In this document: positions 7,258-11,757 of the stretch, one piece after another
How positions within the stretch are numbered: the stretch's first letter is position 1
How the letters are laid out: each line of letters starts with the position of its first letter
Assembly (NCBI GenBank): GCA_031289515.1
Contig: JAITPH010000260.1
Span: 1 to 11,757, forward strand
Reading direction: 5' to 3'
Source of the DNA: Tannerella sp.
GTDB taxonomy: Bacteria > Bacteroidota > Bacteroidia > Bacteroidales > Tannerellaceae
DNA: 11,757 bases
Notes under the pieces: generated by a model
Database searches by the model: none
Seen by the model: only the letters and a program-made list of their open reading frames with translations
What the model was told of the DNA's origin: nothing
Position numbers and translations under genes: made by a program

Positions 7258-9264
7258 TTACAACTTCACCGCCACTCCGCATAAAAGCCAGAAGCCCGGC
7301 TGGGGTACATTCCCTATATCATAATAATACGTGTCATATAAATTGTTGATATCCACCTTGAAAGAGAACTTTTTATATTCATACGACAACTTCAAATCAA
7401 GGGTGGAAAACGCCGGATACTCCTCAAGCCCTTTATCCGCTCCGCCTTCATATCTGCGATACGACCCCATCCGGTCTTGAAATCTGAAATGCCAGCTTGC
7501 CGATAAATTATTTAATATCTTGTGATTAAGTTGCGCAGTCAGTTTATCGCGCAGATAATTAAGCGTATACCGCGATTCAAGTCCTTTGGTATCACAGTCC
7601 TGATACATGCGGGCATAACCGACCGTCAGCGACGAAGAATTGTCGAAAAGGGGAACACGGATTTGCGCCTCCAGCCCTCGTTTGTCAACGTTGGTATGAT
7701 TCCACGACGCCCACTTGTTGTCGCCCGATTCGCGCACCCAGTCTATCATATCGCGCCCGTTCATCATATAACCTGTAAGCGTAAAATCAAAATAGCGGTT
7801 TTTGTAGTTGAGGGCGAGGTCGAACGATTCCGACCGTTCAGCCTGCAACACTTCGTTTGCATTGTGCGTTTCCGTCGTATAATACAAGTCTGTAAATGTA
7901 GGCAGACGACTTGAGCGGCTCCATGTAGCGTATATTTTCGTCGAATTTACCGGTTTGTACGACACGCTTGCGGAGGGATAAAACCGGAACTTATCGTTTT
8001 GCAACGTATTGTAATTTGCAAGGACGCCTGCGGAGAAAACAAATTCCCGCCAGCTGAAAGTATGCTCTGCGACTGCGTTTGTCTGCGTCCTGTCGTCGTA
8101 TTTCAAATATTTGTCGTGCGGTTGCGCCATCGGCTTGCCCAAATTGCTGCTCGAAATGTCTTCGCGTCGAATCTCGCCCCCGAAATGCGTAGCGCCGATG
8201 CGGGAAGCATAGCTAAACATCAAATTCGTTCCATATAAATCGCTTCGGTGATAATTGCGCCCTTGCTCGCTGTCTTTTATCAAATCGAAGCGGTCGTAAT
8301 GCCTGCTCCAGTAAAATTGGGGAATAAATCTGAATTTTTGACCGAACAGTCCGCTTATCGAGCCGATCATTTCCGACACGCGCTCGTATTGATTCGGATA
8401 TGAAGCAGAATAAAAAGTGTTCGCTCCGTACATCTTATTATTGTATCCCGCCTGAAAATCTATGCGCGACGCTTCGTCTATGCGTAATCGCGTCTGCCAC
8501 AGAGCGTTATACATGCCGTAATCGCTGTTGTCAATGTAACCGTCGGATTTCTGGTATCCGAACGACAAACTGTTGCTCGCCTTCCCGACGTCGCCTGCGC
8601 CACGTACTTCGGCATTCAGGAGATTATACATCCCTGCTTCTACCTTTGCGTAAATGTTTGAATCGACTTTTTTCTTTGTGATGATGTTTATACCCCCCGA
8701 AAATGCGCTTGAGCCGTAGATTAATGCTGATGGCCCGTGTAGAATTTCAATGCGCTCGACGTCGGAAAGACTAATGGGGATATCGAAGCTGTAATGACCT
8801 GTGTGTGAATTGGATAGATTGACGCCGTTAAGTAATACGGCTGTTTGGTCGGCAGAGCCGCCGCGAATGGAAATATCGGACTGTACGCCATTTCCGCCTC
8901 GTTGAATAACGTCGATACTTGCCGCATAAACAAGGAGGTCCTGGATGCTTTGGACAGGCGCTCGCGCAATGTCTTCGCGGGTTATGACGGTTACAATTTT
9001 TGCCGTCCGGCTTAACGGCGTTTCCGTCCGCGACGCCGTCACCGTCACTTCGCCAAGCTCTTTTTCGGTCATCCCGCCTTCAGCCGTCTGCTGCACCGAT
9101 ACTGTTTGCGCGCTTGTTTCCGTGAAATGCGCAAAAGTAAGCGTACAAGCGGTAATAACACCTATATTGACTGTCTTGTGCATACTGTTGAACGCGCCGT
9201 ATGCCTTGCGCACAAACCGTTTGAACCTGACGGTTCGATTGTCGTTAAATTTTTTTCTCTTCAT
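7258..9264 (-). CDS. TonB-dependent outer-membrane receptor, BtuB-like
   Basis: Outer-membrane beta-barrel that imports a scarce ligand using TonB energy. The 668 residues comprise a long signal region (1-52, ending TSA-Q), a TonB-box-like segment (GEVTVTASR, about 71-79), a plug domain (about 85-200) with PLSRTAKIVTVITREDI, SDISIRGGSADQTAVLLNGV and VERIEILHGPSALIYGSSA, then a barrel of alternating strands ending KVDINNLYDTYYYDIGNVPQPGFWLLCGVAVKL-like beta structure. There is no STN domain and no SusC-type N-terminal extension. Overall it looks most like the BtuB/CirA group, so a corrinoid or other metal chelate is plausible, but the substrate cannot be read from sequence. No SusD or ABC transporter neighbour is present. 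The first ATG is preferred because a promoter lies about 28 nt upstream; Met28 (9181-9183) would give a shorter, ordinary signal peptide. Confidence 0.9.
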   Translation of the reverse strand: MKRKKFNDNRTVRFKRFVRKAYGAFNSMHKTVNIGVITACTLTFAHFTETSAQTVSVQQTAEGGMTEKELGEVTVTASRTETPLSRTAKIVTVITREDIARAPVQSIQDLLVYAASIDVIQRGGNGVQSDISIRGGSADQTAVLLNGVNLSNSHTGHYSFDIPISLSDVERIEILHGPSALIYGSSAFSGGINIITKKKVDSNIYAKVEAGMYNLLNAEVRGAGDVGKASNSLSFGYQKSDGYIDNSDYGMYNALWQTRLRIDEASRIDFQAGYNNKMYGANTFYSASYPNQYERVSEMIGSISGLFGQKFRFIPQFYWSRHYDRFDLIKDSEQGRNYHRSDLYGTNLMFSYASRIGATHFGGEIRREDISSSNLGKPMAQPHDKYLKYDDRTQTNAVAEHTFSWREFVFSAGVLANYNTLQNDKFRFYPSASVSYKPVNSTKIYATWSRSSRLPTFTDLYYTTETHNANEVLQAERSESFDLALNYKNRYFDFTLTGYMMNGRDMIDWVRESGDNKWASWNHTNVDKRGLEAQIRVPLFDNSSSLTVGYARMYQDCDTKGLESRYTLNYLRDKLTAQLNHKILNNLSASWHFRFQDRMGSYRRYEGGADKGLEEYPAFSTLDLKLSYEYKKFSFKVDINNLYDTYYYDIGNVPQPGFWLLCGVAVKL

Positions 9265-9291
9265 AATGTTTATTTATTAGTTACTTGAGCG

Positions 9292-9299
9292 CAAAGGTA
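9292..9299 (-). promoter_or_regulatory. Putative -7 promoter element for the TonB-dependent receptor
   Basis: The minus strand reads TACCTTTG followed by CGC, matching the Bacteroidota TAnnTTTG consensus. It would give a leader of about 20 nt before the receptor ATG (9262-9264). A TTTG upstream (minus strand TTTTTG) is only 11 nt away, too close for a normal -33 element. The leader is far too short for a cobalamin riboswitch. Confidence 0.6.
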
Positions 9300-9353
9300 A
9301 AAATAAATTTCAAAAATCAGCGCTTTTTTTGCTGTTGAATCCGATTTTAATGC

Positions 9354-9361
9354 TACCTTTG
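9354..9361 (+). promoter_or_regulatory. Putative -7 promoter element for the ECF sigma factor operon
   Basis: TACCTTTG followed by CGC, a full TAnnTTTG match. A TTTG at 9328-9331 lies 22 nt upstream and may serve as the -33 element. Transcription starting a few bases downstream leaves a leader of about 20 nt before the ATG at 9389. This argues against translation from the earlier in-frame TTG at 9329, which lies upstream of the promoter. Confidence 0.6.
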
Positions 9362-9388
9362 CGCGTTGAAATATCAGAAACTGTTAAT

Positions 9389-9946
9389 ATGCAGCAACAT
9401 TTAGAAGATGAAGAAGATGTAGTAAAGCGGCTCCATGACCCGGAGACGCAGAGGAGCGCGTTTTCGCAAATAGTTGCCGCCTACAGCGAAAAATTGTACT
9501 GGCACATACGGAAAATGGTCTTAGACCACGAGGACGCCAACGACATCCTGCAAAATACTTTCCTCAAGGCATGGACTAATCTCGACAGTTTTCGCGGCGA
9601 TGCAAAACTATCTACATGGATGTTTAAAATAGCTGTTAACGAATGTATTACGTTCCTGAACAAACAGCGAATGATGAACAATGTGCCTATCGACGACGCC
9701 GACGTTTATATGCTTCAGACGCTTAAAGCCGACGAATACTTTGACGGCGACGAAATCGACGAGAAACTGCAAAAAGCTATCCTTACCTTGCCCGAAAAGC
9801 AAAGGATCGTTTTCACGATGAAATACTATGATGATATGAAATATGAGGACATGTCGGGCGTGTTGGGGACGTCCGTCGGAGCGCTGAAAGCGTCGTATCA
9901 TCATGCCGTCAAAAAAATAGAAGCACTTTTAACAAATGATATTTAA
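9389..9946 (+). CDS. ECF-type RNA polymerase sigma factor
   Basis: A 185-residue sigma-70 family protein with only regions 2 and 4, the hallmark of extracytoplasmic-function factors. Region 2 spans about residues 28-95 (AYSEKLYWHIRKMVLDHEDANDILQ, then TFLKAWTNLDSFRGDAKLSTWMFKIAVNECI), with the DANDILQNTFLKAW motif that contacts core and the -10 element. Region 4 spans about 125-182 (ILTLPEKQRIVFTMKYYDDMKYEDMSGVLGTS-type helix-turn-helix, ending HHAVKKIEALL) and reads the -35 element. Start choice: the frame is open from a TTG at 9329, but the promoter at 9354-9361 lies inside that extension, so the ATG at 9389 is used. It heads an apparent operon with a small membrane protein and a Spy/CpxP-like protein, which points to envelope stress or metal sensing rather than housekeeping transcription. 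It is not FecI-like in context, since the divergent receptor has no STN signalling domain. Confidence 0.93.
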   Translation: MQQHLEDEEDVVKRLHDPETQRSAFSQIVAAYSEKLYWHIRKMVLDHEDANDILQNTFLKAWTNLDSFRGDAKLSTWMFKIAVNECITFLNKQRMMNNVPIDDADVYMLQTLKADEYFDGDEIDEKLQKAILTLPEKQRIVFTMKYYDDMKYEDMSGVLGTSVGALKASYHHAVKKIEALLTNDI

Positions 9947-10000
9947 ACCTTTTAAACAATTAGTAGTCTAAGCCTACAGAAGAGAAAGGAAGATTTGGTT

Positions 10001-10393
10001 ATGGATAGAAAAAAATATATATTAGACGAACTCAGGGACAGGAATCCATTTCGCGTTCCCGAAGGATATTTTGAAGGCTTTACGGAAGAACTGATGTGTC
10101 GGTTGCCCGAAAAGCCCGTGAATGAGGCCAAAGAAGTCTCATTGTATGGTCGCATCAAGCCGCTATTGTACCTTGCCGCCGCATTTGCCGGCCTCATCGT
10201 GCTGTTTAACACGCTTAACAAGACCACAGGAGATTCTATGGACAATACTCAACGGATAGTCAGTACCACATCATCAACACTTTCAGATACCGTCGAAGCA
10301 GATGAAGACGCCGAATTTTTGGAATATATTGAGGATATGTACGCTGATAAATATGCTATCTCTTACATAGATGATTTCATGAATAATTATTGA
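10001..10393 (+). CDS. Single-pass membrane protein in anti-sigma position
   Basis: A 130-residue protein with a charged cytoplasmic N-terminus, one membrane segment (about 53-71, KPLLYLAAAFAGLIVLFNTL) and an acidic outer part ending SYIDDFMNNY. The N-terminal stretch NPFRVPEGYFEGFTEELMCRLPE (15-37) resembles that of small proteins encoded beside ECF factors in Bacteroidota. Its size, topology and place directly after the sigma gene suggest an anti-sigma factor holding the sigma at the membrane; this is inference, as no classical zinc-binding HxxxCxxC anti-sigma motif is present. Start choice: a TTG at 9995 is in frame, but the ATG at 10001 follows a purine-rich GAAAGGAAG about 10 nt upstream, a plausible ribosome site. 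It begins 54 nt after the sigma gene and ends 3 nt before the next gene. Confidence 0.8.
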   Translation: MDRKKYILDELRDRNPFRVPEGYFEGFTEELMCRLPEKPVNEAKEVSLYGRIKPLLYLAAAFAGLIVLFNTLNKTTGDSMDNTQRIVSTTSSTLSDTVEADEDAEFLEYIEDMYADKYAISYIDDFMNNY

Positions 10394-10396
10394 CGG

Positions 10397-10873
10397 ATGA
10401 AAAGACTGTATTTTTATTTTTTTTACATTGCTGTTCTGCTGACATTTTCATTGCAGACAGTAGCTCAGGGAAGAGATCACAATCATTCGGGCGAAGAGCC
10501 GAAACCGTTTGATAGAGAGGCATTCTTTGCCAAACGCAACGTATATATCACCGAAAAAGCCGGTTTGACGGCAGAAGAAGCCGCCGTTTTTATTCCTTTA
10601 GAAAACGAACTGTTAAGTAAAAAATTTGAGGTCGGTCGCGAATGCCACAGACTTGACCGCGAACTGCGCAAGAAGAAAGAGAAAAAGGAGAAATGCGACG
10701 AGCAGGAATATAACAAACTCCTCAAATGCCTCGAAGAAGTGAAAGAAAAACGAGATAAACTGGATAGGGAATACCTCGAAAAATTCAAAAAAGTTTTGTC
10801 CGCCGAGCAAATAATAAAGTATCAAGCAGCAGACAGAGAATTTTTCTACGACTTTTCCCGCGACAGGAAATAA
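10397..10873 (+). CDS. Exported Spy/CpxP-like helical protein with cysteines
   Basis: A 158-residue exported protein. A signal peptide covers residues 1-23 (MKRLYFYFFYIAVLL, cleavage near TVA-Q). The mature part begins with a His-containing RDHNHSGEEP and continues as a long, very charged helical protein. Two segments resemble the LTxxQ motifs of Spy/CpxP/CnrX-type periplasmic sensors and chaperones: LTAEEAAVFIPLENEL (57-72) and LSAEQIIKYQ (134-143). Three cysteines (83, 100 and 111) sit in the middle helices, which is odd for Spy and may mean metal binding or redox sensing. The gene follows the membrane protein by 3 nt, so co-expression is near certain. I infer it senses or buffers the stress to which the sigma factor responds. 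It could instead be only an output gene of the regulon. Confidence 0.8.
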   Translation: MKRLYFYFFYIAVLLTFSLQTVAQGRDHNHSGEEPKPFDREAFFAKRNVYITEKAGLTAEEAAVFIPLENELLSKKFEVGRECHRLDRELRKKKEKKEKCDEQEYNKLLKCLEEVKEKRDKLDREYLEKFKKVLSAEQIIKYQAADREFFYDFSRDRK

Positions 10874-10893
10874 TTCGCTCCCTGATTTTTTTT
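10864..10893 (+). terminator. Weak candidate terminator after the sigma operon
   Basis: A 4-bp stem (CAGG at 10864-10867, CCTG at 10881-10884) is followed by a run of eight T (10886-10893). The stem is short, has a 13-nt loop and overlaps the stop codon, so intrinsic termination here is doubtful. The T-run just after the last gene is the main support. Confidence 0.25.
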
Positions 10894-11055
10894 AGAAGCT
10901 GATAATGCAATGCCCTTGCCTTGGGGAATGGGTTATGCTATTTCTTGCGAGTTCGCAAGAGGAATGCGTAACGGCAATACCAATTTGAAGATAAAAACAG
11001 TCTAATTTCCGGATTGCTTCGCTATGATTATAATGAAAATGCTTTGGCAATAAAA

Positions 11056-11099
11056 GACTGATTGCCGTCATTGCGAGGACTGATTGCCGTCATTGCGAG
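11056..11099. repeat. Perfect 22-bp tandem duplication
   Basis: Two adjacent identical 22-nt units at 11056-11077 and 11078-11099, each starting GACTGATTGCC and ending GTCATTGCGAG. The 3' half is the left end of the first REP-like family, so this looks like a recent local duplication of a repeat edge. Confidence 0.9.
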
Positions 11100-11172
11100 A
11101 GCATTACTAAATGAGTTTAGCAAACAGGAAGAATGACGAATAGAAACCGTTGCACTTGCCGTCTGCGCTTGC

Positions 11173-11242
11173 CGTCATTGCGAGGAACGAAGCAATCCAG
11201 CGCTCTGTATATGTCTGGATTGCTTCGTTCTTCGCAATGACG
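11173..11242. repeat. REP-like palindrome, family 1 (28-bp arms)
   Basis: The left arm (11173-11200, CGTCATTGCGAGGAACGAAG...) and right arm (11215-11242, ...CTTCGCAATGACG) are reverse complements over 28 nt with one difference that would be a G-U pair in RNA. The 14-nt loop is 11201-11214. This is a complete, very stable hairpin of a repeat type that occurs scattered in many bacterial genomes. It may act as a terminator for the convergent genes or be a non-autonomous mobile repeat. Confidence 0.9.
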
Positions 11243-11281
11243 TCCGTCAATCTCAATTGTCCATTGTCAATTATTGAAGCC

Positions 11282-11307
11282 GGATTGTTTCGTTCCTCAC
11301 AATGACG
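11282..11307. repeat. Diverged half-copy of REP-like family 1
   Basis: GGATTGTTTCGTTCCTCACA followed by ATGACG matches the right arm of the 11173-11242 palindrome with two substitutions (T for C and A for G). No matching left arm lies directly next to it, so it is a single arm. Confidence 0.8.
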
Positions 11308-11322
11308 GATACCGGCAGCACC

Positions 11323-11431
11323 CTCGCAATGACAGTTACCTTCATGTCATGTCGATCAGTTTTCGACAAAATTTCAATTATCCCTATTTAGCCCTAAACT
11401 CGCAATGACGGTTACCTTCATGTCATGTCGA
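11323..11431. repeat. 33-bp direct repeat, two copies 76 nt apart
   Basis: Copies at 11323-11355 and 11399-11431 begin CTCGCAATGAC and end TCATGTCATGTCGA, with one mismatch (A or G at position 12). Each copy joins the right end of family 1 to the left end of family 2. Because of this junction, a composite unit of both families was probably duplicated. After the first copy family 2 is cut short and only a small GTCGA/TCGAC hairpin (11351-11367) follows. After the second copy family 2 is complete. Confidence 0.85.
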
Positions 11432-11518
11432 CCGGAGCGCAGCGTAGTGGAGACATCTCGTGTGTGTCGGATAACAGATGTCTCTGCTGCGCTCCTTCGT
11501 CGCTCCGGTCGACATGAC
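11422..11518. repeat. REP-like palindrome, family 2, large hairpin
   Basis: The outer arms are GTCATGTCGACCGGAGCG (11422-11439) and its exact reverse complement at 11501-11518. The inner arms are GAGACATCT (11450-11458) and AGATGTCTC (11476-11484). The right side has a few extra bases (CTTCGTCGCTC region), making the stem imperfect in the middle. It lies about 20 nt beyond the stop codon of the minus-strand hydrolase gene and could end transcription from both sides. Confidence 0.9.
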
Positions 11519-11537
11519 GGAAAATGACGGAATCTTA

Positions 11538-11757
11538 TTACTCTCCGAATCTCTGAATTAGATAGTCGATGATATTTTTTACGGCGTGATCCCTTTCTTT
11601 CGATTTCCGGTAGGTGAAGCCATGTTTCATATTTGCGTATTCATGGCATTCGACCGGAACTCCGGCATCCTTCAATTTTTCAGCATATTGCTGTCCTTCG
11701 TCATGCAACGAGTCCCTTCCCGCCAGAATTACCAGTGCGGGCGGCAGTTCCGTTAAT
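11538..11757 (-). CDS. Alpha/beta hydrolase (esterase/lipase-like), C-terminal part, cut by window edge
   Basis: Only the last 72 residues are present. They show the C-terminal half of an alpha/beta hydrolase of the hormone-sensitive-lipase-like group: LPPALVILAGRDSLHDEG, where the Asp of GRD is the likely acid of the catalytic triad, then a helix QQYAEKLKDAGVPVE, then HEYANMKHGF with the likely catalytic His, and a final helix HAVKNIIDYLIQRF. The nucleophile Ser motif lies outside the window. Two stop codons in a row (TAA TAA) end the gene. The natural substrate cannot be told from this part. It converges on the sigma operon across the repeat region. Confidence 0.85.
   Translation of the reverse strand, partial: LTELPPALVILAGRDSLHDEGQQYAEKLKDAGVPVECHEYANMKHGFTYRKSKERDHAVKNIIDYLIQRFGE

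Larger units (their letters stand above)
10874..11537. other. Gene-free, repeat-rich region between convergent genes
   Basis: About 660 nt with no convincing gene on either strand, between the Spy/CpxP-like gene and the alpha/beta hydrolase, which point toward each other. From about 11056 onward it is dense in palindromic repeats of two families. One has the core GTCATTGCGAG: three forward copies at 11067, 11089 and 11174, two exact reverse copies at 11323 and 11399, and two one-mismatch reverse copies at 11231 and 11296. The other has the core CATGTCGACCGGAGCG. The first 180 nt hold only a small palindrome (10943-10960) and a GGATTGCTTCG fragment at 11011 that matches part of the first family. 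No transposase or phage gene is present. Confidence 0.8.

Noticed and set aside
9329..9388. N-terminal extension of the ECF sigma factor from a TTG
   Set aside because: The promoter TACCTTTG (9354-9361) lies within it, so the transcript would not contain this start.
9265..9388. FecI/FecR/FecA-type cell-surface signalling between the sigma factor and the divergent receptor
   Set aside because: The receptor lacks an N-terminal STN domain and the small membrane protein is too short and unlike FecR.
10910..11005. A 31-codon small frame beginning MPLPWGMGY
   Set aside because: It is short, has no ribosome site or known motif, and overlaps the 10943-10960 palindrome. Another reading frame over the same DNA is equally open, so coding cannot be supported.
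11056..11518. CRISPR array
   Set aside because: Repeats are in both orientations, vary in length, have no regular spacers, and no cas genes are present. They fit REP-like palindromes.

Overview
The window reads as chromosomal DNA of a Bacteroidota bacterium, most likely order Bacteroidales. The evidence is the gene content (long, insertion-containing IspG; DUF4292 lipoprotein; Bacteroidota-style sigma-54, ECF sigma factor and TonB-dependent receptor) and promoters of the Bacteroidota type. Good matches to the -7 element TAnnTTTG lie about 15-25 nt ahead of several start codons, while Shine-Dalgarno sites are mostly weak or absent. Most of the window is housekeeping and cell-envelope DNA. No phage, insertion sequence, CRISPR, tRNA or rRNA was seen.

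Layout. Positions 1-3274 (minus strand) hold a tightly packed four-gene cluster, read right to left: dut (dUTPase), a large exported TPR protein, a DUF4292 lipoprotein, and the start of an EnvC-like M23 murein hydrolase activator cut by the window edge. The genes are 3 nt apart or overlap, so they look co-transcribed and translationally coupled from a promoter just upstream of dut. Positions 3359-7161 (minus strand) hold rpoN (sigma-54), purE (purine synthesis) and ispG (MEP isoprenoid pathway), with 21 nt between rpoN and purE and a one-base overlap between purE and ispG. A perfect 13-bp inverted repeat carrying a promoter element on each strand sits just ahead of rpoN. Positions 7258-9264 (minus strand) encode a BtuB-like TonB-dependent receptor with an unusually long basic signal region and no room for a cobalamin riboswitch.

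Divergent from the receptor, positions 9389-10873 (plus strand) form a three-gene operon: an ECF sigma factor, a small single-pass membrane protein in the anti-sigma position, and an exported helical Spy/CpxP-like protein with cysteines. This resembles an envelope-stress or metal-sensing circuit and is the most interesting module here, though the type is known in the phylum. The receptor and sigma-factor promoters are mirror images sharing TACCTTTGCGC.

Positions 10874-11537 contain no convincing gene. They lie between convergent genes and are packed with REP-like palindromic repeats of two families, a 22-bp tandem duplication and a 33-bp direct repeat. The window ends in the C-terminal part of an alpha/beta hydrolase (minus strand). 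Three start codons were moved downstream from the longest open frame because the promoter lies inside the extension or because a nearby ATG is the better start.
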